From positions 1-64,000 of the forward strand of contig JBOEGE010000012.1 in NCBI GenBank assembly GCA_050633265.1: a stretch of 64,000 bases of DNA, in the 5' to 3' direction. The notes under the pieces are model-generated. The model made no database searches. It saw only the letters and a list, made by a program, of their open reading frames with translations, and was not told where the DNA came from. Each line of letters opens with the position of its first letter. Within the stretch, counting starts at the first letter, position 1. The position numbers and the translations under genes were made by a program. The stretch is from JBLHZY01 sp050633265 (lineage in GTDB: Bacteria; Pseudomonadota; Alphaproteobacteria; Rhodobacterales; Rhodobacteraceae). Shown piece after piece: positions 15,712 to 24,109 of the stretch.

Positions 15712-16028
15712 CTCTTCTTACTACGTTTTATATAATTCATACGATTATGTCAATGACTCCCTCTCTCTATAGCGATATATCAGGAAGGCATATGGACGTG
15801 CTTTGACCGATTGATATCACTGACGTCAAAGCTGGTGGCGGCGTGCCATCGGGCAAATTGCAAGGTGACAGAACCACTACTCATCTTTGTTTTCCGCGCC
15901 GCGAGATGAACTGTTGAGACATCAAAAAGGGCCGCCCGAGAGGACAGCCTTTGCAAATATGAATTGGAATGGGGAGTCACCATTTAAGCCATGAGAGAAT
16001 AATGCAAAGCTCTATTCTTTACCCTAGA
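15712..16028. other. Non-coding spacer next to oriT
   Basis: No convincing gene is seen here. The left half is markedly AT-rich (15718-15760), as expected beside an oriT where strands must open. A possible 67-codon frame on the minus strand (15780-15983) has low-complexity composition, no ribosome site and no recognisable domain. The spacer ends at a strong hairpin. Confidence 0.5.
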
Positions 16029-16049
16029 TCAGCGTCCCTAGGACGCTGA
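16029..16049 (-). terminator. Hairpin downstream of the DUF2958 gene
   Basis: TCAGCGTCC and GGACGCTGA form a perfect 9-bp stem with a 3-base loop, 24 bp beyond the stop of the minus-strand DUF2958 gene. No strong run of T follows in that direction, so it may act as a weak terminator or an RNA-stabilising stem. Confidence 0.5.
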
Positions 16050-16072
16050 CAGGACCGGAGCGGATTTTGGTC

Positions 16073-16486
16073 TCATGTGACAATCCCACCGGCTTCACGC
16101 GCACGCGCGGCGTAAGTGCCGAGCCGTTCGGCAGCTTTGAAGTGGAGGTCGCGCTCAATCGGTAGACCAAGGCGGCCACGGTGCGTGTAAAGGAGGCTCA
16201 TCCGTACTGAACCAAGCTCGGGACACCCAAAACCAAGGTCACAGAGTCCGAAGGCGATATCTGGATCTTCGGGGTCGGTTTCGCTCAGGAGCCAGGTGGC
16301 ACCGCCATCGGGCGCGAAGAGCTTTACAACCGGAGGGTGGTCGATGGTGTCCCTTCCAGCTTCGATGCGTTCGTGATTGGCGCGGCCATTGGCGGCGAGT
16401 TGCTCAAGAATGGTTTTGGGGTAGACGGTCCATGTTGGTTTTCCTTCGATTTGAGCTGACGGCGAGGCTTGGTGGAAGGGGCACAC
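16073..16486 (-). CDS. DUF2958-family plasmid protein
   Basis: The 137-residue protein matches the DUF2958 pattern: a short N-terminal helix ILEQLAANGRAN, then PPVVKLFAPDGGATWLLSE, then FGLCDLGFGCPELGSVRM, and a conserved C-terminal ERDLHFKA. Proteins of this family are common on conjugative plasmids and genomic islands, often near ArdC-type antirestriction genes, but have no known function. The start is a GTG at 16486 with GGAG upstream. It follows a 66-codon gene by 18 bp, and the two probably form one operon. Confidence 0.8.
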   Translation of the reverse strand: MCPFHQASPSAQIEGKPTWTVYPKTILEQLAANGRANHERIEAGRDTIDHPPVVKLFAPDGGATWLLSETDPEDPDIAFGLCDLGFGCPELGSVRMSLLYTHRGRLGLPIERDLHFKAAERLGTYAARAREAGGIVT

Positions 16487-16504
16487 GGCCCCTTCTCCGG
16501 CGGC

Positions 16505-16705
16505 TCACTCGGTGACCTGACCGTCATCGATGTCGGCTTTCGGCTCGAAGAGGACGAGCTCGCCATTCACGGGGGTTGCAAAGAGCTGGATGGTCATGAC
16601 GGACTTGGAACCTTCGCTCTGAGGGAAAGCCACACCCACTTTTGGGAAGCGGGTTTTGCCATCTTTGCCAGTTTCGGGGGTGGTGACGGTGTAGTATTTG
16701 GTCAT
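16505..16705 (-). CDS. Small hypothetical plasmid protein
   Basis: A 66-residue protein beginning MTKYYTVTTPETGKDGKTRF. ATG 16705 is chosen because AAAAGGAGATC lies just upstream. It has no membrane segment and looks like a small single-domain beta protein (KVGVAFP, SVMTIQLFATPV, ELVLFEPK). Similar small acidic proteins often precede DUF2958 genes on plasmids. The family is unnamed and the function unknown; the strong ribosome site and the close spacing to DUF2958 support a real gene. Confidence 0.7.
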   Translation of the reverse strand: MTKYYTVTTPETGKDGKTRFPKVGVAFPQSEGSKSVMTIQLFATPVNGELVLFEPKADIDDGQVTE

Positions 16706-17009
16706 GTCGATCTCCTTTTGTTTTCGATGCAAACGAAAGGCGGTGACCGTTTAGACCGGCTGTCAGGCGGAACTTTGGCGCGCGAGGAATGACTGCAAAG
16801 CAGGCAGGGGAAAGTTCTGCTTGAAGGGGGCGGGCATGGCACGCGCCCGGCCGGCGGACCAGGTCACGCAGATTGCATCACGAAGAAAACAGAAGGTAAG
16901 TGACGCGACTACGCAACGTGTGTCCAAGCGCGATAGGTGCCAAAGAAACAAAAATGCGGATCTCAAATGGAAATTGTGTAGGCTTGTGCCATTCGAGAGG
17001 AGACCAACC

Positions 17010-17465
17010 ATGCTCACACGCCGCAATTCCCTCGGCTTATTGGCCGCACTGCCCGCCGCCGCAGCTCTGTCCCCAAGGGCCGCTCTGGCGGCTGAAGCGG
17101 AGGTGTTTCTAAACCCTTTCGCGATCAATGCGATCGATCCCATCGGCTATTTCGAACAGGAAAAACCCATAGCAGGATCGGCGTCGCACGCGCTCAATTG
17201 GAAAGGCGCCGAATGGCATTTTTCGAGCCAAGACACTGCGGCCAAATTCGCGTCTGATCCTGAAGCTTATGCCCCCGCGTTCGGCGGCTACTGCGCCTTT
17301 GCGGCATCGCGCGGCTATCTCGCACCGACGATCCCCGAAGCATGGACGATCTATGAGGGGAAGCTGTATTTGAACGCAAGCCTTCGCGCGCAAGAGCTAT
17401 GGCGCCAAGACATTCCCGGCAATATCGCGGCAGGCTTGAACAACTGGCCGGGCATTCTTGGGTGA
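17010..17465 (+). CDS. YHS-domain protein with Tat signal
   Basis: The 151-residue protein has a twin-arginine signal (LTRRNSLGLLAALPAAAALS, residues 2-21) and a YHS-type domain: NAIDPIGYFEQEKPI, then EWHFSSQDTAAKFASDPEAYAPAFGGYCAFA. YHS domains are found in metal-handling proteins, including copper ATPases. The exported protein may bind metal in the periplasm. ATG 17010 is chosen for its GAGAGGAG ribosome site and because the Tat signal begins there; longer upstream frames are not needed. It converges on the CDF transporter gene of the first MerR cluster, so a role in the same metal response is plausible. Confidence 0.82.
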   Translation: MLTRRNSLGLLAALPAAAALSPRAALAAEAEVFLNPFAINAIDPIGYFEQEKPIAGSASHALNWKGAEWHFSSQDTAAKFASDPEAYAPAFGGYCAFAASRGYLAPTIPEAWTIYEGKLYLNASLRAQELWRQDIPGNIAAGLNNWPGILG

Positions 17466-17526
17466 GCGCGTTCTGGCGCCGAGATCCGCCCAAAACCGAC
17501 AAGGATCCCTGCACCTAAATCATGCA

Positions 17527-18162
17527 TCAAGCCTCTCCATGCCCATGCGCAATCATCTCGCGACGCTCCGCGAGGGCTTGGCGCACGATCTGATAGGCTG
17601 AAGAAAGAAACAGCCCCGCCATGACGGTTGCGACGATCAGGTCGGGCCAGCCGCTTGCCGTGCCCCAAACACCGAGGGCCGCAAACATCACCGCGACATT
17701 GCCGATGGCGTCGTTGCGCGAGCAGAGCCAGACCGAGCGCACATTGGCGTCGCCGTCCTTGTAGCGTACCAGCAACAGAACACTTGCGAGATTGGTCAAA
17801 AGCGCGAGAAAGCCGACAGCCCCCATGATCTCGGCCGTCGGGACGCCGACATAGAAGACGCGGTAGACGGTGGAGCCGAACACCCATAGCCCCATCAGCA
17901 ACAGGCTGACCCCTTTGAACAGCGCGGCGTTGGTGCGTGCGCGCAGGGACGCGCCGATCACGGCGAGCGAGATTCCGTAAGTCAGCGCATCACCTGCGAA
18001 GTCGAGCGCGTCGGCCTGAAGGGCCTGCGATTTGGCCAAATGACCCGCCGCCATTTCGACCACAAACATCGCTGCATTCAGCGCAATGACAATCCAAAGC
18101 CGCCGTTTGTAGTCGTCCGATACGCCTTCGAATTTGGCGTCATGTCCACAGCATCCCGACAT
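17527..18162 (-). CDS. Short CDF-type cation transporter
   Basis: A 211-residue membrane protein with about six helices and the CDF core: DALDFAGDAL in helix 2 and SRNDAIGN in helix 5, whose acidic residues form the transport site. The N-terminus has MSGCCGHD, a possible metal-binding patch, and the tail ends HGHGEA. It lacks the cytoplasmic C-terminal domain of larger CDF proteins, so it is shorter than the usual 300 residues. CDF proteins export Zn, Cd, Co or related ions in exchange for protons. Its start overlaps the transglutaminase-like gene stop (TGATG), and both lie under a MerR-type promoter. Confidence 0.85.
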   Translation of the reverse strand: MSGCCGHDAKFEGVSDDYKRRLWIVIALNAAMFVVEMAAGHLAKSQALQADALDFAGDALTYGISLAVIGASLRARTNAALFKGVSLLLMGLWVFGSTVYRVFYVGVPTAEIMGAVGFLALLTNLASVLLLVRYKDGDANVRSVWLCSRNDAIGNVAVMFAALGVWGTASGWPDLIVATVMAGLFLSSAYQIVRQALAERREMIAHGHGEA

Positions 18163-18932
18163 CAGATCGCCTCCAGTTTGTTCAAGAACGGTTGCGATGG
18201 CGCGAGATTTTGATCGCCGCCGGGGATTACAGGCACATGGCCGGTGCGCATCTTTGCGAGGCGGCGGTTCATCACGTGGCGCACGACATTGCGGAAATAC
18301 AGACCCCGCAACTCCGTCAGTTGGACGTGGTCGGCATAGAAATCGTCGGGGTTATCAAATACGCCAAAGTCCTGATTGATCCCTGTCTTTTGGATGTAAG
18401 TGCTGGCCCCGCGCCAATCGACATCCGGGTTTTGCAGGTGATCTGTGCCGGCCCCATAGGCGCACAGCGTGTTGCGGGTCGGGAAAGCTTTTTGCAATGC
18501 GGCCACGACCTGTGCGTCGAGAATGAAACCCTCCAAGTTCAGCCATTCGCCGTCGTGATAGACCTCCACCCAAGAGTGCAGAATGTCTTGCGGCGTCAGC
18601 GGATAAGCGAACTCGGGCACCACACCGCGCTGCAGCGATTTGTCGATGGTGAACCCGTGAAAACGGCAGGGCACGCCCAGAGCGCGCAGGAGCGCCATGA
18701 GCAAGGTTGCTTTGGTGTTGCACTGGCCATAGCCGTCCGCGAGGATGCGCGACGCGCTCAGCGCATCCCTCGCGTTGTAGCCAAACAGGATCTCGTTGCG
18801 CACGAAATCATAAGCCGCCCCAATGCGGTCCGTTTGCGACAGCGACAGCCAGTCGCGCGCGGCAATGAGGTTTTGGATGGGCGCGGCGTTGAAGTCGAGA
18901 ATGGGGGTCGGGGACAGGAATTTATCGGTCAT
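18162..18932 (-). CDS. Transglutaminase-like protein of the metal cluster (copy 1)
   Basis: The 256-residue protein has the transglutaminase/protease-like fold signature: nucleophile Cys71 in GYGQCNTK, His119 in ILHSWVEV and a downstream acidic position in NLEGFILD. No signal peptide is visible, so it is probably cytoplasmic. It is strongly similar along its length to the protein at 57114-57884, and both are the first gene after a MerR-type promoter and overlap a CDF transporter gene. Bacterial proteins of this fold are mostly peptidases or amide-transfer enzymes. What such an enzyme does in a metal-export operon is not known to me. Confidence 0.85.
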   Translation of the reverse strand: MTDKFLSPTPILDFNAAPIQNLIAARDWLSLSQTDRIGAAYDFVRNEILFGYNARDALSASRILADGYGQCNTKATLLMALLRALGVPCRFHGFTIDKSLQRGVVPEFAYPLTPQDILHSWVEVYHDGEWLNLEGFILDAQVVAALQKAFPTRNTLCAYGAGTDHLQNPDVDWRGASTYIQKTGINQDFGVFDNPDDFYADHVQLTELRGLYFRNVVRHVMNRRLAKMRTGHVPVIPGGDQNLAPSQPFLNKLEAI

Positions 18933-18960
18933 GGTTGCCTCTTGCAGCTGTGTCCCACTC

Positions 18961-18991
18961 TATGTACAACCTCCAGTGACTAGAGGTTCAA
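18961..18991 (-). promoter_or_regulatory. MerR-type promoter with 19-bp spacer and dyad operator
   Basis: Reading leftward, TTGAAC (18986-18991) and TACATA (18961-18966) are separated by 19 bp, the overlong spacer characteristic of promoters activated by MerR-family proteins. The spacer holds the perfect dyad AACCTC-N9-GAGGTT (18968-18988). It drives the transglutaminase-like and CDF genes and lies directly upstream of the divergent MerR gene. Confidence 0.8.
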
Positions 18992-19002
18992 GAGGTTTTT
19001 TG

Positions 19003-19419
19003 ATGTTTTCTATCGGCGAGCTTTCAAGACGCACCAAGGTCAAGGTGCCGACCATCCGTTACTACGAGGAAATGGGCCTCTTGGCGGAGGCTGAACGCAC
19101 AAGCGGCAATCAGCGGCGCTATGACAAAGCGGGGTTGGAACGGCTTAGTTTCATCCGCCACGCGCGCGATTTGGGCTTCTCGATCGAGGCGATCTCATCG
19201 CTGATTGAGTTGCAGGAGCACCCGGACCGATCCTGCGAAACGGCAACCGACATCGCAACCTCACAACTCGCCGACGTGCGCGCCAAGATCAAACGGCTCA
19301 AACTGTTGGAGAAAGAGCTTACCCGCATTTCCAAAGGCTGCGACGGGCACGGCGTGTCGGAAGACTGCTACGTGCTGGCCGCGCTCGCTGATCACGAGCT
19401 TTGCGACCGAGAACATTGA
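19003..19419 (+). CDS. MerR-family metal-responsive regulator (copy 1, ZntR/CadR/PbrR-like)
   Basis: A 138-residue MerR protein. The winged helix covers residues 1-70 (IGELSRRTKVKVPTIRYYEEMGLL, then RRYDKAGLERLSFIRHARDLGFS) and is followed by the dimerisation helix. Cysteines at 78, 113, 122 and 134 match the metal-binding positions of the Zn/Cd/Pb-sensing group rather than the two-cysteine CueR type. It should bind the dyad between itself and the transglutaminase-like gene and twist the 19-bp spacer on metal binding. ATG 19003 is chosen because the family N-terminus begins there. Which metal is sensed cannot be fixed from sequence. Confidence 0.88.
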   Translation: MFSIGELSRRTKVKVPTIRYYEEMGLLAEAERTSGNQRRYDKAGLERLSFIRHARDLGFSIEAISSLIELQEHPDRSCETATDIATSQLADVRAKIKRLKLLEKELTRISKGCDGHGVSEDCYVLAALADHELCDREH

Positions 19420-19503
19420 ATATGGTTCGAAAACAACCTGTCACAGTTCAAGATCAGGAAAACATCATACTGTAGATTGCATTTTGCGAGGCAATGAGGC
19501 CGC

Positions 19504-20400
19504 CTAAACGGCGACCTCGTCCGATTTTGGCTGCAACTCATGCAAATAATCGACAGCTTTCTGCGCGTGTGCCGCAGCTTGGAAGATGAACCGCTTATCA
19601 TTGCGCAAGCCCTCGAGCCAATGCGCGATATAGGCGGCATGTTCTTCGCGAGGTTCAGGCGACGAACCGAGGTCAGCTGCGAGGAATGCAGCCCCGAGTT
19701 CGGCAACAAGCTCTTCTTGGGCATAACCTTCATCGCCCCAGCGTTTGCGACCGAAGCTGCGATCGAGGCGCCTGGGATGGCGGGTCCAATGCGTGATTTC
19801 ATGACCGAGCGTCGCGTAATAGGCCTCTGGTGTCTCGAATGTTTTTAGAGGGGGCATCTGCACATAGTCCGGATCAACCGCGTAGTAGGCCCGGTTGCCG
19901 CCATGGCGAATATCGGCGTCAGTCGCGGCAAAGAACTTTTCAGAAATTGCATCGCGTTCATCGTTCTCGAGCGTAGGTTCGGCATTGGCGTAGTATGGCT
20001 CGGGCAATCCCTCGATCTGTTCAACGTTAAAGACTGTGTAGCCCTTCATGAAGGGAATTTCGACTTCTCTATCCTGGCCGGAATCGTCAGTTTCGGTTTT
20101 GCGCAGCTTATCGGCGTAGATGACGAGTTGGCCCTTGGATCCCTTGCGAACCCGACCGCCGAGTTCAAGAGCCTGCCGATAGGTCATCCAAGTGGTCTTT
20201 GTGTAACCGTGGGCGACAGAGGCCGCCCAAAGCAGGATGATGTTGAGGCCGCGATAGGCGATGCCATTGTGGCGCAGGGGCCGTGATATGCGACCGTCGA
20301 GATGCTCGGCATTCCAGGGTTTGTGCCAGGGCCGGGTTCCAGCTTCGAGATCGGCGATGATTTTCTCGGTAATTCGGGTGTAGATGTCGGGCTTTGCCAT
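19504..20400 (-). CDS. ardC: ArdC-like antirestriction protein
   Basis: A 298-residue protein with the ArdC architecture. The N-terminal single-strand DNA-binding domain (about residues 1-130) has PWHKPW and NIILLW. The C-terminal zincin-like domain carries HEITH and the downstream EELVAELGAAFLAADLG. ArdC proteins protect incoming conjugative DNA from restriction and are typical early genes of mobile plasmids. ATG 20400 is chosen because GGAGGATCAA precedes it; a longer ATG at 20412 and a much longer frame up to 20592 lack support. It stands alone between the first MerR gene and the toxin-antitoxin pair. Confidence 0.88.
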   Translation of the reverse strand: MAKPDIYTRITEKIIADLEAGTRPWHKPWNAEHLDGRISRPLRHNGIAYRGLNIILLWAASVAHGYTKTTWMTYRQALELGGRVRKGSKGQLVIYADKLRKTETDDSGQDREVEIPFMKGYTVFNVEQIEGLPEPYYANAEPTLENDERDAISEKFFAATDADIRHGGNRAYYAVDPDYVQMPPLKTFETPEAYYATLGHEITHWTRHPRRLDRSFGRKRWGDEGYAQEELVAELGAAFLAADLGSSPEPREEHAAYIAHWLEGLRNDKRFIFQAAAHAQKAVDYLHELQPKSDEVAV

Positions 20401-20616
20401 TTGATCCTCCATTGTTTCGTCCCCTTGCGGGACGCGGGAGGAAATGGCGGGCGCGTGTAGCCGTCCCAGGCATGGGCAACACGGGAGCGCAAGCGAATGG
20501 AGCGGGCAGACCATTGCGCGGGCGGCGGCGTCCGCCATACCCGCGATCCCCTTGCTCGCAGGGGGATGAGACAAAGGATCTTGAGGCCTCAAGCCCCCTT
20601 CCCCGTTTGCACAAGA

Positions 20617-21487
20617 TCAGATGAAAGGTCCGATAGTGTCCTGGACGACAGCGCTCAAATCACGCTGCCGAAGAATCCGGTTGTCGCGATCACCGTCTTT
20701 TGCACCTTCAAAATGCACCGCAGCAACAGGACCGTCTTTTTGAAAGCCCGCAGAACCGCCGCGCCAGGATGCCTATCGCCGTCTTGACGGTATCAGCGTG
20801 TTTGCCTTTCAGTGCGGCTTCAAATGCAGAACGCAACGCCTCGGTTCCGCCTTTGTAGTGTTCGAGGCAATAACAAAGGTCGTGTGCGTCTTTGCGCTCG
20901 CCCCGCTGGTCAAAGGCAAATGCTTTAAGGCAGGTGAAACTGACAATGTCGGCATACTGGATTGTCTCAGTCGTGACACCTCCGTCGTCGAGTAGTTCCG
21001 CCGTGATGTCGACGGTTTCGTGGTGATCCAGCACCATGGCCGAATGCGGAATGTGGATTGCTGATACCGCGCCCTCTGAGGGAAGCTCCTGAAGCGCCCC
21101 GCCCTTCTCATCTCCAGCGTCAGCCAGAAACTCCAGGATCAAAACGGTGCCGTCGGCCAACTCCTGCTGCCAGCGCCACGACTGTTTCTGGCCTTTGTCA
21201 TTTTCCGACCGCGTAAAACCGATGGCCCTGATGTTATCCTCAAGGGTTCGATAGGCTTCGGTGTCAGCGAGGAGTTTCATATCAACGACAACGTCAACAT
21301 CGCCGGTCCCTGCGTGCGCAGGCACCGCTGGCGGACGTTCTTTGATGAGATATCGCGGTGTCAGACCACCCACGAGAAAGATGGAGTCTCGCCATGGTCC
21401 CAGAAAACGGAAAAGCGTGACAAGCACGCGTTCACAGGCATCCGTGACCGTTTGGTTGTAGCCTTGAATGGCCGTCGGTTTTTTCAT
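20617..21487 (-). pseudogene. AbiEii-like nucleotidyltransferase toxin, C-terminus frameshifted
   Basis: The first 240 or so residues are a nucleotidyltransferase-like protein: FLVGGLTPRYL, then GTGDVDVVVD with the catalytic aspartates, and DRQG-type KDAHDLCY downstream. The uninterrupted frame ends at 20708 with an abrupt Cys/Arg-rich tail (SKRRSCCCGAF). In another frame, from about 20750 down to a stop at 20617, the sequence encodes a coherent charged C-terminus (GFQKDGPVAAVHFEGAKDGD, then NRILRQRDLSAVVQD). This is the sort of ending seen in intact relatives. A one-base change near 20750-20760 would rejoin them. The start ATG 21487 overlaps the antitoxin stop. The toxin is therefore probably damaged, or the base call is wrong. 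Confidence 0.7.
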
Positions 21488-22572
21488 TTCCACACCAGTT
21501 TTTGGGACCGAAGATGCTCAGCCATCTCCTTCGAGCGCCCATGATCTTCCAACAGGTCGAGATAGATTTGTAGCGGCGAAGCCAAAAAACGCTCGTTTGT
21601 GTCATACATCCTGCGACGCACTTTGTTTGGCTTCCCCTCAATCACGACCAGATTTGCGCCCTCCGACACCTCTCGCGCCCCTAAAGTTGAAATGAGCCGG
21701 TTTTGTGCGCTTTTTCCGAAGGTCCGCACGGTCAGGTCAGATACACTTGAAAGAAAAGGCGCGTAGGTTTGGGCCGCAAATTGCCCAGTGAACTCTAGAT
21801 CAACATCATCGTGGTGATTGTTGCGCTCAATCTTTCGGGCCAAGTCCTCGGGTTTCATTCGAGGAACGTAATACCGGGTCCTTTTCGATGGCGGAGCTGC
21901 CAGAATGGCGTCCCGCCAGGCATCCAAGAGGACATCTGGCTGGACTAGGCGGCGCCGTTTCGCGGGGCCCTCCCCTTCCACGTCTAACCAGTCGCGGCGC
22001 TCAAGATCTTTGAGGGTTTCGGACACTGTCGCTGGAGAGACCGCCGCATTTTCTGCAAGTTCTAAGCCGCTTACCCATTCACCTGGTCGATCGAACAAAG
22101 CGTGTAAAACCTGTGCGCGGGTTCCCTTGAAAACGTTCATGGCACGGCGCTTGGCGCGCTTGGGTTTTGGCCTCTCGATCAGGACAAATGTCTCGCCTAC
22201 ACTGACAAAGAGCGATCCGCTAAGGTCGTGATAGGCCACCTGCTCTTCTTGAAGGAATTCCTGGGCCCCTTCCGAGATCGATCGCGCGAGGATCATTGGA
22301 ACGTATCGCCGATTGGAACTCTCTAACTCCCGCAAGGATCGTTTGAGCTGCCAGACAATCTCTCGTGCATCTCGTGGATACACATCGCCTCGCGTTTCCA
22401 CCAAGAAGGCGATTTCATGTCCCGCCACAACAGCTTCAAGAATTGCATCCGGGCGCAGACCTGCCCCCATGCCCGTTTCCAAGGAGATCTCACCAAGATA
22501 AGCATTTGGCACCGCCTCCAAGCTTTCGCCCAGGCTCTTCAGAAGATTCGACTCGATATTCATTGTTTTCAT
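21484..22572 (-). CDS. AbiEi-family antitoxin of a type IV toxin-antitoxin pair
   Basis: About 362 residues. The N-terminal half resembles a nuclease-like fold (GAGLRPDAILEAVVAGHEIAFLVETRG, residues 38-64, reads like a PD-E-K core). A winged helix follows (ALFDRPGEWVSGLELAENAAVSPATVSETLKDLERRDW). AbiEi proteins repress their own promoter and neutralise the AbiEii nucleotidyltransferase without direct contact. The downstream toxin gene overlaps by four bases. Start choice is uncertain: GTG 22581, ATG 22572 and ATG 22563 are all in frame and none has a clear ribosome site. Confidence 0.78.
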   Translation of the reverse strand: MKTMNIESNLLKSLGESLEAVPNAYLGEISLETGMGAGLRPDAILEAVVAGHEIAFLVETRGDVYPRDAREIVWQLKRSLRELESSNRRYVPMILARSISEGAQEFLQEEQVAYHDLSGSLFVSVGETFVLIERPKPKRAKRRAMNVFKGTRAQVLHALFDRPGEWVSGLELAENAAVSPATVSETLKDLERRDWLDVEGEGPAKRRRLVQPDVLLDAWRDAILAAPPSKRTRYYVPRMKPEDLARKIERNNHHDDVDLEFTGQFAAQTYAPFLSSVSDLTVRTFGKSAQNRLISTLGAREVSEGANLVVIEGKPNKVRRRMYDTNERFLASPLQIYLDLLEDHGRSKEMAEHLRSQKLVWK

Positions 22573-22576
22573 TATA

Positions 22577-22650
22577 TTCACTGTTCAGCAAATTAGTACT
22601 AACTTCTACCATATCCGCCAAAATGTCAATATTTACTGTACACCAAATTA
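22577..22650 (-). promoter_or_regulatory. Candidate AbiEi operator: two direct repeats
   Basis: Two 19-base copies lie 55 bp apart at 22577-22595 and 22632-22650, differing at three positions (shared core ACTGT-N-CA-N-CAAATTA). The palindrome TTAGTACTAA (22593-22602) sits at the edge of the first. They flank the likely promoter of the AbiE pair, where AbiEi autoregulation acts in known systems. The repeats are visible; protein binding is inferred. Confidence 0.45.
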
Positions 22651-22683
22651 TTCCGGATCGAAAATCGGGCGAAGAGTTCACAG

Positions 22684-24045
22684 TCATGCAGCTTGTTCCC
22701 TGAGCCTGCCGTAGAAGCTGCGTTCAAGATGAAGTTCCCCTGCCCCAGCCTTCTCGACCATACCACGTAGGTAACCGCCCGGAGAGGCCACTTCACCAGC
22801 GGCATGTTTATCGAACGTAAGTACCAAAGCAGCGGTAGCAATTTGGGTCCCAAGTCGATCCTGAGTGAGATTCCAAGCATGTTCTGAGATACCAATCATT
22901 GGCCTCAACTGCCCAGCAACCCGGTGTAGGTCAGACCAATCTTTCAGATACCCACCCATTGTGTGCGCCCATGACGCAAATTCAGGACATGCCTGCATCA
23001 CCGTTGGCAAATCTAGGGCTGCTCCCCGGTTTTTGCGAGTTTCTGAAACCCACTCTTCCAACTCCCTATCCACGGGCTCCTCGTGAAAGGCTTTTGGCGC
23101 CACGACGTCCGCTTGCTCATCTTCTGAGCGATTACAGTTTACTGGATTAAGTTGGGTTGTAATTAGTATATGAGGGTCACTATTGACCTCCCTGGGGTTC
23201 ATTTCTTGCGTTTCTAGTGCAGTTTGTTCTCGCCCTTGAGGGGCGTTTTCCACAACGTCTTCCGCTCGGACCGCTTTGAGAAAGGCCTCCTCAACACGTT
23301 TCTGAAGCTCTTTGAAGCGATACAGAAGCCGCTCCAGTTTTTCAGACGCTGTGTTCCGGCGCGGAAGTCTCGCCAGAAGTTCTTCAAAGGTGCTTAGAAA
23401 TGCCTTCCAGGGGCCCCTCAGGGCGCCGCTGAGGGCTGCATCAATCCGCGCACGGATCATGCGCCGTGTTACAGTGATTTGGCGCTTCAGACGCTGGCAG
23501 AGCTCACGTTCTAGCTGCAGCTCATTCTGAAGCTTTTCAAATTCTTCTGCTTGGGCCGACAGTGGTGACAAATCGAACCCATATGCTTCGACAATCACGC
23601 CGTCTGAATCCCGATGCCCCCATCGTTTACCATTTGGGCTGTCCTTAAAAGCGATTACGCCGGCCTCAGCGAGACGCCGAGCGTGACGTTTAAGTGCTGA
23701 AAGTGAGAAACCAGTCTGTTCCATTAGATACGCATTGGAAGCCCAGACAATCGGGCGACGCCCCTCCTGCCAGTCTTGGGCTTGCGTAAACGCGCCAAGA
23801 ATGTCGAGAAGCAGCAAATCACCGGCTTTGAGGCCGATATGAGCTCCTACGCGTTTCACAGCCACGAAGGATCGTGTTTTTGAAATTGCGGACTTTTCGC
23901 CCACTGATGCTAGTTGCTCAGCTGCAGCGATACCCGCCGTTGCCTTTCTCCATCCAGATGGACGGTAGCCAATAGACACACCTCCACCATTCTGAGAGAT
24001 GCCACACTCAGTTGCTCCGTGCGGAGCGTCGGAATAATTATTCAT
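22684..24045 (-). CDS. repC: RepC replication initiator of a repABC replicon
   Basis: The 453-residue protein has the RepC layout. An N-terminal DNA-binding winged-helix part includes RVGAHIGLKAGDLLLLDILGAF, then FSLSALKRHARRLAEAGVIAFKDSPNGKRWG. A coiled, charged middle (EEFEKLQNELQLERELCQRLKRQ region) and a C-terminal domain with AALVLTFDKHAAGEVASPGGYLRGMV follow. RepC starts replication, normally from an origin within its own gene. It follows repB after a 207-bp gap that holds an antisense RNA region, the classical arrangement that keeps RepC scarce and copy number low. Confidence 0.93.
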   Translation of the reverse strand: MNNYSDAPHGATECGISQNGGGVSIGYRPSGWRKATAGIAAAEQLASVGEKSAISKTRSFVAVKRVGAHIGLKAGDLLLLDILGAFTQAQDWQEGRRPIVWASNAYLMEQTGFSLSALKRHARRLAEAGVIAFKDSPNGKRWGHRDSDGVIVEAYGFDLSPLSAQAEEFEKLQNELQLERELCQRLKRQITVTRRMIRARIDAALSGALRGPWKAFLSTFEELLARLPRRNTASEKLERLLYRFKELQKRVEEAFLKAVRAEDVVENAPQGREQTALETQEMNPREVNSDPHILITTQLNPVNCNRSEDEQADVVAPKAFHEEPVDRELEEWVSETRKNRGAALDLPTVMQACPEFASWAHTMGGYLKDWSDLHRVAGQLRPMIGISEHAWNLTQDRLGTQIATAALVLTFDKHAAGEVASPGGYLRGMVEKAGAGELHLERSFYGRLREQAA

Positions 24046-24109
24046 TTTGCTATGCAGGCACAGAAAAGCTGTTCGCCCGAAGACGTTTTTCGTTGTATGG
24101 CGATTCGCG

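Noticed and set aside
15780..15983. Possible 67-codon gene on the minus strand near oriT
   Set aside because: No ribosome site, no recognisable domain, unusual composition; treated as non-coding spacer.
16469..16792. 107-codon plus-strand frame
   Set aside because: Antisense to the DUF2958 and 66-codon genes, both of which have good ribosome sites.
18192..18983. Open frame of about 263 codons on the plus strand
   Set aside because: Antisense to the transglutaminase-like gene, whose active-site motifs and paralog at 57114-57884 show that the minus strand is the coding one.
20580..20593. 14-bp palindrome CTTGAGGCCTCAAG as terminator of the toxin gene
   Set aside because: It is a perfect palindrome, but no loop or T-run follows on the minus strand; function cannot be assigned.
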